Origin: Spongilla lacustris
Taxonomy: Eukaryota; Porifera; Demospongiae; Spongillida; Spongillidae
Direction of reading: 5' to 3'
Assembly (NCBI GenBank): GCA_949361645.1
Contig: OX442416.1
Location: forward strand, 4,192,629 to 4,256,628
Length of the DNA: 64,000 bases
Shown: positions 1 to 11,993 of the stretch, piece by piece
Layout of the letters: every line of letters begins with the position of its first letter
How positions within the stretch are numbered: the stretch's first letter is position 1
Program-made: the position numbers and the translations under genes
The notes under the pieces: model-generated
What the model saw: the letters and a program-made list of their open reading frames with translations, nothing else
What the model was told of the DNA's origin: nothing
Databases searched by the model: none

Positions 1-279
1 CACAACTTTAGCTGTACAACATGTCTAAAAGTGCTGTAGTAGATAAGGCGATAGCACACACTGCATCCCAACACACCCATATACATAACTGTCACTCTCC
101 CAGACCCCACATAATCACCTTCCAGGCCTATCTTCCCCCACACCTTACACAAGTGACTTCCACACCCACACAACTACATATACATGTATGTATACACAAC
201 TGCCCTCTACACCTACAGATATACAACTGCCTTCTACACCACACACAAGTGCTTCCTACACCCACACAAATACACAACT

Positions 280-1465
280 GTTACCTACACATACACATAC
301 AACAGTCTCTCACCCCCACACACAACTGCCTCATACAACCCCCACACACAACTGCCTCCTACACACAACTGCCTCCTACACACAACTGATTCCTACCCCC
401 ACACACAAAGCTGCCTCCTATACCTACACCCACACATGCACAACTGCCCCTACACCCACACAACTGTCTCCATCACCCTCAGACACAACTGCCTCCATCA
501 CCCTCAGACACAACTGCCTCCATCACCCTCACACACAACTGCCTCCATAACCCTCACACACAACTGCCTCCATCACCCTCACACACAACTGCCTCCATCA
601 CCCTCACACACAACTGTCTTCATCACCCTCACACACAACTGCCTCCATCACCCTCACACAACTGCCTCCATCACCCTCACACACAACTGTCTTCATCACC
701 CTCACACACAACTGTCTTCATCACCCTCACACACAACTGCCTCCATCACCCTCACACACAACTGCCTCCATCACCCTCACACACAACTGCCTCCATCACC
801 CTCACACACAACTGCCTCCATCACCCTCACACACAACTGTCTTCATCACCCTCACACACAACTGCCTCCATCACCCTCACACACAACTGCCTCCATCACC
901 CTCACACACAACTGTCTTCATCACCCTCACACACAACTGCCTCCATCACCCTCACACACAACTGCCTCCATCACCCTCACACACAACTGCCTCCATCACC
1001 CTCACACACAACTGCCTCCATCACCCTCACACACACAGCTGCCAAGATTCTCCTACACCCTGACAAACATAACTGCTTCCTACACATATATACACACAAC
1101 TGCCCCCTATACCTACAGATATTCCTACACCCACACAACTGCCTCCTGTAACCACAAATACACAACTGCCTCTACACTCACATACAACTGACTCTTACAA
1201 TGAATTCTTACACCCACACATAAAGCTGCCTCCTACACACTCACCCACACATCTGCCTCATACAACCACACTCCTTCATCCATACACGCCCATCTCCTAC
1301 ACCCACACATGCACAACTGCCCCTACACCCTAACAACTGCCCCTACACCCTAACAACTGCCCCTACACCCTAACAACTGCCCCTACACCTACATAACTGC
1401 CTTCTACACCCTCACACACACAACTTAATCCTACACCCACACAAACTGATTCCTACACCCCACAC
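280..1465. repeat. CA-rich minisatellite, 25-bp unit
   Basis: The core (about 470-1040) is some 22 tandem copies of a 25-bp unit containing ACTGCCTCCATCACCCTCAC followed by ACACA, with a recurrent variant (GTCTTCATC for GCCTCCATC). Flanks are degenerate CCTACACCCACACAACTGC-like units, including three copies of a 20-bp version near 1320-1380. Three 25-bp units make 75 bp, so long open frames result automatically. The predicted His/Thr/Pro-rich peptides are therefore not evidence of a gene. Confidence 0.95.
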
Positions 1466-1494
1466 AAAGTGCCTCCTTCACCCTCACACAACTG

Positions 1495-1890
1495 CTTCAC
1501 ACACAATTGCTTACAACACCCTCACACACAACTGCTTACAACACCCTCACACAACTGCTTACAACACCCTCACACAACTGCTTACAACACCCTCACACAA
1601 CTGCTTACAACACCCTCATACAACTGCTTACAACACCCTCACACAAATGCTTACAACACCCTCGCACACAACTGCTTACAACACCCTCACACACAACTGC
1701 TTACAACACCCTCACACACAACTGCTTACAACACCCTCACACACAACTGCTTACAACACCCTCACACAAAACTGCTTACAACACCCTTACACACAACAGC
1801 TTACAACACCACAGCTTACAACACCCTCAAACACAACTGCTTACAACACCCTCACACACTGCTTACAACATCTTCAAACACACAGCTGCC
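1495..1890. repeat. Second minisatellite, 24-25-bp unit
   Basis: About 16 tandem copies of a unit containing ACTGCTTACAACACCCTCAC. The unit is related to the array just upstream, with GCTTACAAC replacing GCCTCCATC. Period changes of one base (ACACAACTG versus ACACACAACTG) shift the frame, so open frames here are also by-products of the repeat. Confidence 0.93.
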
Positions 1891-1970
1891 TCCTACTTCA
1901 CACACAGCTGCTCCCACACACACAGCCGCATCCTACACCTGCTCCACAACTGGCACAATGCCTGAATAAA

Positions 1971-2678
1971 TAAATAGCTTTGATTATTCATCTACACAAA
2001 CAGTCAACCACAAAACTTCCGCGTTGAATTTATTCAAATCAATGGCGCTAACTCCTCTACGTTCAAACACACAAAACACACGGGCGAATTTGTAGAAAGT
2101 TGTCTAACTACACAAATAAACCTTTAGATTGGTTACAAAGGACACATTTAGCCATTTACAACAACTTACATTCTAGGTGGCGTCCATCGCAACGGTAGCG
2201 TCTGTCCCAAACACTGCATCCACTCGCTGAGTGTCTTCCCGTTGTCGTAACAGCGATCGTGAACTAGTAGCATGTAGGTCAACTGCTGATCTAACCGTTA
2301 AAAGTAGCTTCCCAATTCAAATTGCGCACCGTTCGAAAGATAATCACGCGCGAAGCACATGATATCTAAATTTAGATTACGTGTAATTTTAATTCCGCTA
2401 CACGGAAGTAAATTGCGTTATCAATTTTAGCCGTTAAAGAGTTAAAGCTGCAAAACATGTACTAGACGTGTATATTGTGATTTGATTAACTTTTGTACTC
2501 TGACTCTTATCTGTAACCAGGGTGTTTAAAGTGTGTACGTTTTTCATCACCACCTCACCCCTTTTTCGACTTGATCGTGTGGCGCACTATACAGACTGTA
2601 CCCATGGGAAAACATGAGCTGCTTGTTTTAAAACATGAATAACGCCTAAACACACGTTCCCTCAACGTTCAAAGCTCA
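1971..2678. other. Intergenic, nothing recognised
   Basis: Mixed-composition sequence after the minisatellites. I see no open frame, repeat or RNA gene that I can support. Confidence 0.6.
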
Positions 2679-2912
2679 GTGACATGCAGAAGACGTCATG
2701 CAGATGCTGTAATTCGGACACCCTGTGGCCTGGGCACCAACTCCCTGGACCACGCCTCATCACCAAGTTTACAGAGGGTCAACACAGCTGTCTGGTGCTA
2801 TCAAAACACCAAAAAACGCAGTCAGACATCCTTGTATTGTTCAATGTGCAAGTTTGCACTACATGTAGATTGTTTTTTTGCCTTTCATCACATCCCAACC
2901 TCTTCTGTTTGA
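2679..2912 (+). pseudogene. Possible piggyBac transposase C-terminal scrap
   Basis: A short frame contains a Cys/His cluster of the form YCSMCKFALHVDCFFAFHH. This resembles the Cys-rich tail of piggyBac-type transposases (C-x2-C, then a Cys and a His near the end). Nothing else of a transposase is visible around it and a second frame carries part of the similarity, so it would be a short decayed relic. The assignment is weak. Confidence 0.3.
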
Positions 2913-3770
2913 TATTTTCAGTCTTCAGCAGTATTCATGTTTTAAAAAGAATAGAATTGGGTGTTTAAAAGGATAAGCGAACAGTCCTACAAACCTCACA
3001 AATTAATTAAGCCGTACGTGTCAGCAAGCTCACACTTCTATAAATGGTATTACTGCATGGACAGGTTTAAGACATATTGTTAACTGCTTTGTGTAACCTC
3101 TCAAATACAACTAATTAACGTGCAGACATATAGAAGGCGTACGTCCATCGAAACAGGATGTGAATGGACTATGTGCATGCACCAAGAACTATACCTTGCA
3201 CGCGAGGACAGCAAGATCGAAGGATTGCAGGAATAAAACTTATTATACTTCATGGCAATTCTGAATGCATGATGCCTCAGCCATCGAGCTACCCGTTTTG
3301 ATCAGGACGAGTAAGACATAGGTGTGTATAAAGTTATGTTAGTCACGTGGACAAAACGTGGCCGGACTGGACGTTATTAATCACAAAAATAAAACTATAT
3401 CATTTCGGTTCTCCATTTCAGGTTAGGTATACCTATGTTAGGTTGCAAGGTCAATTTCAGAGGCCACAACAATGGACCTGCTTGAGGGTTAGCGTAGTTT
3501 TGTAATATACGCTAATGTACATATATAGTGATAGCCTGGCCACTCGGCTTGCTATAACTGTGTTTTCTCTGCCTAAAAGTAGGGCCACTGCTGTCCTTAA
3601 TGGCAGCCTTAGTCTGGTGCTGACTCGTTGCTATTTGGACAAGAATCGTTTGAGTAAATTATGTCTTGGAACATTAGTTAGGTTTATAGGTACTTTGTAA
3701 TATTCTGTTTGATAAGTAGTCATATTATTTAGTGTGTTGTTACATGTACGTATACGATCCTGCATTTGAG

Positions 3771-3810
3771 AAAATTATAATACAATGTATTTACATTGTA
3801 TTATAATTTT
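3771..3810. repeat. Perfect AT-rich palindrome, 19-bp arms
   Basis: The arm at 3771-3789 (AAAATTATAATACAATGTA) is exactly complementary to 3792-3810, with a 2-base centre. It could extrude as a cruciform or fold as an RNA hairpin. No flanking element explains it. Confidence 0.9.
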
Positions 3811-4110
3811 ATAATGCTGATTGAAATATGAGCATCATTGTGACTCTATTTCTATGTATGGGTTAGAATTCTTCTAAAAAGTAACCTAATCGATGTCATG
3901 CATGTAATTCAGGGGAAGGAAGCCATATACATGGACTTGCAATATAAATGTACCACGCATCAGCGCATAATATAAGTGGTGGTTTATTGTCAGTGAGAGA
4001 TAAGGATCAAGTCAGAAATGCTGCATGTGCTCTCTGAGCCACAAGCGTATAGCTCTTAATTTGGGCCCCTGTACTGAGTGTCGATTTTGTTGTCCGAATA
4101 CCGGTGCCCA

Positions 4111-4132
4111 CCCCCCCCCCCCCCCCCCCCCC
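4111..4132. repeat. Poly-C run, 22 bases
   Basis: An uninterrupted run of 22 C. Its exact length is doubtful in any assembly. Confidence 0.9.
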
Positions 4133-5198
4133 TTTTATGGTACAATATAATGTCCGTTTTCCCCTCTGATCTTTGTGCCTATACACAGCATTCTATAAGT
4201 GTTTTCCGAGCTACTAGCAGATTATACTGATATCAACTTTAAGTGGACTAAAAATCCATGAACTTTTCACATATACATGCAGTGATGATTTTTTCATTGC
4301 TATGAGTAATGTAATAGTAGTCCCATCGGTCTAGAGTTTGCTTCATGTTTAACGAGTTTATAACTTAATCGTCATCGCACTGCATATATACCAATTGCAC
4401 AGTCAGCACAGATGCATGGATGTGCATATGCTGTTGTACCAAATCAGTAGGCCTGCATGAATACGTTTATTATTTGTTATTGCATTGAATGTATGCATGC
4501 AAATGGTTACATGGTATATATGGACACCATTATTATGCAGAGTGCAGCAGATTGCATGCAGGCATTGTTTCCTTGCAACAAGGTCATCTGTTTACTACCA
4601 CTATACATGTAGCTATTCTTCAGTGCATGCAGTTAGCTATTAATAGTTCTTTACATAGTTATAGTGAGATAAATGCTCATAAATCTTTAGTTAAATATGC
4701 ATGTTTGAGTTTGATAAACCTATAATTTCGTGCAAAGGGGATCTGCAAGGGAAAATGTGAGCGATCACGCGATGTCATATAATAACCGGACAACGCGCGA
4801 TACTAAGCAGCGCGCATGATTATTTGTATTGATTATGTTGGTTCGTGGTCAAATTTTCGTATTGTTGACAGTGTATGCAGCTTTACATTCATTTTTTTTT
4901 TCCGTTAATGAACATGCATGCCATTAAACTGGTACATTTTGGTTTACTTGTACATATAGTTGTATTTATTAATGTACAGACCAATACTTCTTCAAAAACA
5001 ACATGGGGGGAGGGAGGGAGGGAGGGGGAGGCTATTAAACATAGCCTTTGCTTTGAATTAGCTTCTTTGTAGGCCTAACGTTCTTGAGGGACATGGGTAG
5101 TTTTAGATATATGGGAGTGATGTTGAGGCCCAGTATGAGAGCTGCAGTGGGGTACCCAGCGGACTAGAGATAGCTGTACGCTTTTTTTCACTCTGGTG

Positions 5199-5602
5199 CA
5201 CAGGGAAAAGTTATAAATCTCCAGCCTGGATTTTTTAGGCTGGTTTTAACGAAATCACATCCTATATACATGTATATATATAAATTATATAATAATATAT
5301 ATCGCAGCAAGGGGATTTCACTCCAAACGGCTAACTATATCACTCCAAATCCTGATTCTGAGTGATATAGTTAGATAATAGCGTGGAAATAGCGTAAAAA
5401 CATTCTTGAGATTGAGCGTCCACGGTGGGAATAGATATGGTTCTAACCTGCATGGACAAAATCCATGTTGAGGCAATAATTATATTCATGCATCAACATG
5501 GGTTTACACGCTCAATCCAAGGATGGTTTTTAATGCTATTAGGATATAGGTTTTAAACCAACCTATAAAACCCAGCCTGGACATTTATAACTTTTTCCTG
5601 TG
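5199..5602. mobile_element. MITE with CACAGGG termini (CACTA-like)
   Basis: The left end begins CACAGGGAAAAGTTATAAAT and the right end, reverse-complemented, begins CACAGGAAAAAGTTATAAAT. Similarity continues inward for about 45 bp (an AGCCTGG-containing block followed by a GGTTTTA block). The interior is a loose foldback, with TCACTCCAAA and AGTGATATAGTTAG segments pairing. Both flanks carry TG, a possible 2-bp target duplication. The CACAG terminus is typical of the EnSpm/CACTA superfamily. There is no coding capacity, so it is non-autonomous. It shares the first 11 bases with the element at 25966. Confidence 0.75.
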
Positions 5603-6376
5603 TGGTTGGTAGAACCGGATACATGTAGCACAAGTTTGCTATTTGCTCCGGCTTAATTCTTTGTGCCAGAACATGCATGCATTCAAGCACCCCTACCCAT
5701 GCAAGTTTCGCGCGTCAATGGTAACCTAAGTATTATTTGTGGGTCCTTAAGTTGTTCAAATTTCTCCATTAGGCCTAATTGAGCAACCTTTTTGAATTTC
5801 CCCTGTTAGAAATTAGCAACATGCTTCGAAGAACCGATAGGTGAACCCAAATTTTCAAATTCTGTTATGTGATTCAAATGGCATATAGTAAGCTGAGAAA
5901 AGATGTCATATATTGCATTCGAGGATTGCCAAAGTACCTCAGACTTTTCCAGATTGATACGCAGACCAAAGGAAGGTCCATCTGTTTGACTGGATCGAAA
6001 GGATAACGGCTAAGTATCACGTTTAAAAGTACGACATTTAAAAATAAATACAACAAAACGGAGCTAGAATATAGGTTCGCTCTATTGTACATGTGTCAAC
6101 CAGTAGTTGCTGATAATAAACTTGATTACATAACCTGCATTATCAAAATATACAAGGAGATTGTTAATCGTATTCATGACACTTCAAATTCTACACAGGC
6201 CGTACAAGTGCTGTGCCAGTTTACTGCTTCAGACCATGTTTATAGTTTCGTTTAAGGTTTTAATAACTGATCATGAGTCAGCAAAACTATCAGTATATAC
6301 ATACGATATAGGAAGAAAGCTATATATCGCGGCAACACTGATTGCAAGTTATTGACTATGCAACAAATTTCTTAGT

Positions 6377-7843
6377 TTACTCCAATAATTGATCGACCAA
6401 ATCTACTTCTTCTAAGCAAGGTCTTTTTGTCCCGTGAAGATTTAAGTCTTGATTCTCAACGCTTCTCGGTAGCAAAGATCTCGAGTGACTGGGAGTGGTT
6501 CTTTCTTCTCCGTTACTCAAGCTACTTCTCGGAGTGGGACTCCTCCATTCTCCGTTAATTACGTGGCTAGGAGTGGGGCTTCTCCCTTCTCCATTAGTCA
6601 CGTGGCTTTTAAAAGCGAGACTCCTCCCTTCTCCATTACAAACTTTCTCGCCGCTCACTATGTGGATGGCGGACTGAAGTGCAGCTATACATACATCTAC
6701 GCACTGTTTATACGCGGAAAATTGCTGTGCAATTAGCGCAAGCTGCGATTTTTTATCATGATGGATTTTCTGTTCAAACGCTCTCAGAGCTTTGAGTTGG
6801 TCAGTAATAAGAGTGCTCAGTTGAATACACTTCAATTCGTAATTCAAGGCTTCGTCACTTTTTGAGTTTGAATCGACATTGTACGCTTTGTCGGCCACGC
6901 GAGCTAAGGACTCGAATATACACAACAGAACCTTGGGATCGTAATCGCTAAAGTTTGGAACAAAAGCTACCATCTGATGGTGTTGGTCCGTCCACCCAAT
7001 CTTGATGACGTCACCGGGTAGATTGACAGCAATCGACGTTTTCATCGAGACGAAAATGCCAAATGGTGTTTCAGGGTGTTCGCTCATGTCGCGGTAGAAC
7101 TTGTCCACTTCAGTTTTTGGTACAGTGTTTTTGTAGTTCTTCACCTCGATGCGAGCTTGGCAATTGCCAATGGCAACGCATATATCAGCACTGTGAGGAA
7201 CCTTACTGGTGTCAGTGACTTTCCACGTTGTGTGCATCGCTATCAGGTCGACAAATTCCGTTTCACCTTGCCTTCCTCTGGCGACGGACGACCTGGATAC
7301 CTTCTCGTTCAGTTGCTCCTGCAACTGCCTCACTCGTTGCCATTCCTGATCGAGCCGCTCTCTGTCCTTCTCGGCCTCCTTCTTGTATCTGTCTTCCATA
7401 AGACGCAGGCACTCGTCCCTTGTTTGATCCAATAACTCTTTCGCCCTAGCCAGCTCAGTCTTCACCTGTTCGTGCACGTCCTCCTTCAGACACAAGTTGT
7501 TCGCCTTCGCTAAGGACAGCTCCAGTTTTAGCTGTTCGACCTCGCCCTCTCTCTCCAACATAGACGCCTTGTACTGGCTGGTGACGGCTTTGACGGCCCT
7601 CTCTTGCTCGTCGCGAATCTCAGCCACTTCTTTCTCGAGGGCTTCTTTATACGATACCTGATTGCTGGACTGACTGAGGAACGAGTACGCTTTGACGGCG
7701 AGGTCGAGCACCAGGGCCAGATCACTTGGCACCAGTTGGTAGAGTATTTGAGGGACCTCGTAGTTCTTAGGGATAGTAAGCGTGAAGGATTGCTTCCCTT
7801 CTGACGAAGACAGGATAAGTATGTCACCGATGCTATTCGCCAT
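6377..7843 (-). CDS. Coiled-coil protein with PD-(D/E)XK nuclease-like domain
   Basis: A single uninterrupted exon of 488 codons. I start at the ATG at 7843; the longer frame begins with a non-ATG codon. Layout: a beta-rich N-terminus (residues 1-60); a long charged coiled coil (about 65-190, Glu/Lys/Arg/Gln-rich heptads); then a compact domain at about 190-300 opening with GRQGETEF, followed by SADICV and RIEVKNYKN, then EVDKFYRDM and GIFVSMKTSI. The order E...D...E-x-K fits the catalytic core of PD-(D/E)XK nuclease folds. The C-terminal part (about 405-465) holds three or four degenerate 12-residue repeats built on NGEGRSPTPSHV. From memory, similar modules with IEVK(N/D)Y and VEKF motifs occur in large DNA viruses and in RmuC/DUF2130-like proteins. 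Role unknown: DNA or RNA processing is an inference. The lack of introns contrasts with the kinase gene nearby. Confidence 0.8.
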   Translation of the reverse strand: MANSIGDILILSSSEGKQSFTLTIPKNYEVPQILYQLVPSDLALVLDLAVKAYSFLSQSSNQVSYKEALEKEVAEIRDEQERAVKAVTSQYKASMLEREGEVEQLKLELSLAKANNLCLKEDVHEQVKTELARAKELLDQTRDECLRLMEDRYKKEAEKDRERLDQEWQRVRQLQEQLNEKVSRSSVARGRQGETEFVDLIAMHTTWKVTDTSKVPHSADICVAIGNCQARIEVKNYKNTVPKTEVDKFYRDMSEHPETPFGIFVSMKTSIAVNLPGDVIKIGWTDQHHQMVAFVPNFSDYDPKVLLCIFESLARVADKAYNVDSNSKSDEALNYELKCIQLSTLITDQLKALRAFEQKIHHDKKSQLALIAQQFSAYKQCVDVCIAALQSAIHIVSGEKVCNGEGRSLAFKSHVTNGEGRSPTPSHVINGEWRSPTPRSSLSNGEERTTPSHSRSLLPRSVENQDLNLHGTKRPCLEEVDLVDQLLE

Positions 7844-8282
7844 CACAAACCCCAGCAATAAGAATGACCTTAATTGGTGTGTCGGTCATACTCTAGTACG
7901 AATTTCTTATTATTAGCATATGTACACTGTACATGTATATACGGTATATTGAATTTTGACACATTGTATTGTTAATTAATGTGGGGAATGTAAACTCCCG
8001 GCCCCCAACAAACGCAGGACTAGCAACTTTTAATAAATGGATTAATTGAAGGTGACCGATGGATATAGATTAGGCCTGTCACACACATAAATTCTCCTAA
8101 ATGCTGACCGTAAATACTTACACCAGCTTTTGGCAACTTAATTGTTATATTGGTTAGCCTTACATGTTTTTGTAGAGCTGGGCACAATAAGTACCTTCTG
8201 GGTCAGAATGATCTAGAACATTCTATGTATGTATATACCGGTATAGCTGAGTGTAATCTTATTGTGGGGTGGTTCTTTTGTG
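7844..8282. other. Intergenic
   Basis: AT-rich sequence upstream of the nuclease-like gene. It presumably holds that gene's promoter, but no clear TATA or other element can be assigned. Confidence 0.5.
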
Positions 8283-8690
8283 CTACTGATTGATATGCAC
8301 TATATTATTACATCGGCAGGATGTCGTTAAAGCCTGTGATACTACCCGAACTGTACTGCGGAGATGGAAACGTCCACATGTATTCTGGCAGGTAAGTTGG
8401 CGGATGAATTGAGCTATAAGCGGAAGAAGCGTGTTGGCATGTCGTTGTTGTACTTCTGCCAAGAAACATTCTCGATCCAGACACTCTTTCAATTCCACCA
8501 AAAACCTTATGACCAATCACTTGCCTTCCTCTGTTGTATTTCCGTTTACCAAACTTACTTTCATGAATTTCTACTTCAATACCTGGGCCTCCATAGCCAA
8601 TTACAGAAGGATGGTCAATAAAATACTGTTTGCAAATGTCCCTCATAAAGTTGTACCAGTCAATAGAAATTGTTATTTACATGATATTAT
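8283..8690 (-). pseudogene. Merlin/ISXO2-type transposase relic
   Basis: The minus strand encodes DWYNFMRD, then a block around GGPGIEVEIHESKFGKRKYN with RGRQVIGHKVFGGIER, and, in a second frame (8283-8516), ECFLAEVQQRHANTLLPLI. These match the DDE core of Merlin and IS1016/ISXO2 transposases (consensus VEIDESKFGKRKYNRGR, then VFGG.ER). The first catalytic Asp of VEIDES is His here, and a frameshift separates the two blocks, so it is inactive. The N-terminal zinc-binding region and terminal repeats were not found. Confidence 0.8.
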
Positions 8691-8699
8691 ATAGGTAAT

Positions 8700-10329
8700 C
8701 ATTAGCCAGATATAGAATGACCAAGAGTATATAGACAGGAGGAACGTACAGAGAGTTCTGAAGCCATCTTCCCTACAGGTCTTTTAGTCGACCAAAGATG
8801 AATTACCGGTATTCGAAGGATTGTACATTTTTCAAGGTGACTGCCTGATAGTGTTACGGATTAGAAGGTATAAAGGTGTATTGGGCTGTTTTTAATGGCA
8901 AATTACAAAATGCAAATCTTATACCTTCAAAAAACGTTCCGACATGCAAAGATACTTCCTTCCTACACCAACGCCACCCCGCAATCCTTCTGGACCTGAT
9001 CGTCTCTCTGTAAGATTCATATCCCTTTCACTACATACTCGCAGATCACCTTTACACGAACATTATATAGGTTTAATGATAGTGTCACTTTTAACCTTGG
9101 GTCATCGATCCATTCAACCATGCGTATTTGATCATACCAGCTGAACATTTTCCTCACTATGTATACATGTAAATTTGAAGGACCAGCTGCATGCACGAAA
9201 GAATAGATATAGTAGTACACAGCAAAAACAGTTCTTGCTGTGTAGTAAACAGATGCCAACCTGACCTTTGTTATTGTCAAAACCAGTAGTTGCAAGGAAA
9301 GAATCACCGCGCTGCACAATGAATGCTTTAAATGCAAACCAGGAGTTCTCAATTGCATGCGTGATGAAGAGATTAGAACTACCTTGCTGCCCATGCAGGT
9401 CTACCGATTGCACTGATGCATGGGTTCACTGTTATACATGCAAAATGTAATCAGTAGGCCTACATACACGTATTTGCATGTGCATGTGCACCTATATTTG
9501 CATAAAAAGGTTGCATGGTATACGTATATGGATAAAATGCATAGTGCAGCTGCAGACATATGTTATCTTGCACCGCATTGTCTTGCATAAATGCACAATG
9601 AACTTAACTTTCGCAGCCGGGACTATAACAGCATAATTGGATCACCATCAACCGCATGCATATGTATATGGCAATGCACGCGTATGCATGCACGAATAAT
9701 GCTCGCGCAACTAGTGAAATGAACAAGAAAAGCGTGGAAATTGCCAGGTAAAACATGTAGAGTCCTATAAAAATCGGCTAGCTTTTTTTATGTATACTGA
9801 TAGCCAGTGATAGGGCCTACGTATAAGCGTTGAAACAGACAACATCTTTGAAAGTAATACAGCTAGTGCTATACTTACAAAGAAAATGACATGAGGCATA
9901 TCCCACGTGGCACGACACATCAAGTATTATAAATCTGGATTCGAGCAAGGATTGTAATAGTTAATAAGTTATAAACCCTTTGGTCTAGCTACTAGCTGGT
10001 TCAAGTAGACAACGATAAAAGAACTGCTACACATTGCACACTGCATGCCATGAAGGCATATCAGATATATTGTGTGCACGCATGATTTCTGAATGTTTGC
10101 ATCTAGCACGCAGATTTATTTATCAACTAACAGACTTTTCAATCCATGCACATATGCGTGGGCGTACCGCAGTAGTATCGCAGTGCTACACCCTCGCGCT
10201 TGTTGGCACGCTGTAGACTTTCGTTATTTTACTATTTAATTATACCAGATTTAGTTACATTTGCACGTGAGCAAAAATTCGTCAGCAGACGTCATGAAAT
10301 ATTTTAAAAGGTATTACAGATGATATTTA
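8700..10329. other. Intergenic
   Basis: Several frames of 60-125 codons occur on both strands, but none shows a domain, a splice pattern or similarity I recognise. ATGCATGC and ACATGTA palindromes are frequent, as elsewhere in the window. Confidence 0.5.
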
Positions 10330-10549
10330 TAATATCTTTCCTCATCTTTTAAATACATTTATGAATAAATTATGCGTGGTTGAAAGTAATTTATTTTAGT
10401 AAATTTAAGGGTGCTTAATGTTTATTAACTTTATTTCATGAAAAGTGTATATTATAATCAAATCCACTTTAAAAGTATACTAAACATGTTTGAAATTCAA
10501 TGTGGAAAAAATAACAGGATGACCGCATATACATGGGCAAAGCGATACC
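10330..10549 (+). repeat. Dispersed repeat, copy 1 (plus orientation)
   Basis: Diverged copy of a family also present at 11994-12750 (minus), 49960-50785 (plus) and 54940-55170 (minus). Shared landmarks are GAATAAATTATGCG, AATTCAATxTG and a terminal block GATGACCGCxTATxxATGGGC. The block ends next to a gypsy gag fragment. Confidence 0.7.
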
Positions 10550-11890
10550 ACATGCATATGTGCAGGAGGAAGCGCGACAACAATTGGCGGTGATGCGTTA
10601 TTTGGAGCAATTATCGGACACACAAGTTGCGCTCAGTGCTCTAACACTGGAAACGGAGCCGCTTGCCATAGCATCAGGCGTGTCTTCATGCAAAGAGAGG
10701 CTAAGGTCGTTGGTAGACAGACCGAGAACTCCACAACAGACGTTTACGCCCAGGGTTTGTTGACAACTCTGTTACAGCGAATGGGAAAACTTGAAGACAC
10801 GCTGGCTGAGGCACGTATGCATATGTCCTCCCCGAGTCCCATTGTGGGATTTGGGAAGAAAAGAAATTACCAGGAGGGACACGCCCACAGCCAAATAAGT
10901 GCTACACCTAGTCTCGCGGAGCCAGACCCAATTCAATAGACTATGCTACACCCGTGCTACCTATAAATTCGTCATCTGCCTACAAGATTCCAGCGTTCAT
11001 CAACAACATTCGCGCTAGTTTTCTACTGGATACTGGTGCTGCTGTCTCACTCATTCGTTACGGTAAGGATGTGTGGGAACAGATTAACGCGATGAAACGG
11101 CAAGAGCTAAGCCCGACTGGACATCGCTTGGTGGGAGTGGATGGGATACCATTGAAGACTCTTGGAGCTGCTCAAGTTGGTGTCAGAATTGGACGTGAAC
11201 TGTTTTCACCTTATCGTCTTGGAATGTCTCACAACTGATGCTATATTCGGACTTGATTTTATTCAGACCAACCAGTGCATCACTGGGCACTTGCAGTTTG
11301 TGGCTGGAACATTAAGGTTGCCACTCAGTATTACCCTGAATGAAGCAGCTGCTCATGTTACATTGGGGACCACATTATACCTACCACCCAGTAGTGAGAT
11401 TGAAGTGATCCATGGCAAAGGTACAGGAACCATTACCAGCTACTGGGACTTGGATTGTGGAGGGTGCAGTGACTACTCGTATGCCCATCAGGGTAGCACA
11501 TGGACTGGTACATGTACACAGAGGTGAAGTGCCAGTGGGACTAATGAACCCATCAACAGAGCCCATTGGAATTCACAAAGGGACCCAGATTGCCACAATG
11601 GAACAGGTTCAGCCAGCAGAACTCTCATCTGTACAAATGCCTATGGCAGCAAACGAACAGCCAACATTGAGGGAGTGTTCGGTCAGAGAAGACTTGAACA
11701 ACATTGTGCAAAGGTGTGGAGGATGGGGAGAAAAATTCATTTCTCATGCTCCTTCAAGAATATAAGGATGTCTTTGCTGTTAACAAGGATGACCTAGGGT
11801 CTGTAGCAACTACTTCATCAGATATCATGTGTCGCAGGTATTTCACCTGTTTAAAAAAAAAACGAGCACTTGGCCGGCTGAAGCTTTAAT
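10533..11890 (+). pseudogene. Ty3/gypsy gag-protease relic
   Basis: Broken frames read like the end of a gag (QEEARQQLAVMRYLEQLSDT, then a second frame with LLTTLLQRMGKLEDTL), followed at 10954-11238 by a retropepsin with SFLLDTGAAVSLI (catalytic DTGA) and, after a frame change at about 11210, FGLDFIQTNQ. At least three frameshifts are visible. No reverse transcriptase follows: at 11994 the sequence switches to a dispersed repeat in inverted orientation. The integrase relic at 16550-17600 may come from a related element, but the kinase gene lies between, so continuity is unproven. Confidence 0.8.
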
Positions 11891-11993
11891 CCAGCAGCCC
11901 GAAGCCGTTGTAGAACATGCCCTGGCAACATTCCTGAGGTGTTCTACCACACTGCGACTGGGTATGATGATGTCGTCCAAATAGACCAAACAC

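Larger units (their letters stand above)
2960..5198. other. Gene-poor stretch
   Basis: No convincing gene. It contains a perfect palindrome at 3771-3810, a run of 22 C at 4111-4132 and a GGGA-repeat tract near 4995-5030. The short frames present lack any recognisable domain. Confidence 0.6.

Noticed and set aside
470..1040. CRISPR-like direct repeats
   Set aside because: Head-to-tail 25-bp units with no spacers: a minisatellite.
184..1969. Long His/Thr-rich open frames over the first two kilobases
   Set aside because: They follow the 24-25-bp tandem repeat, stay open in several frames, and show no splice sites or domain.
9017..9394. 125-codon minus-strand frame upstream of the Merlin relic
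   Set aside because: Checked for the zinc-binding N-terminus of the transposase; none of the expected cysteines or motifs is present.
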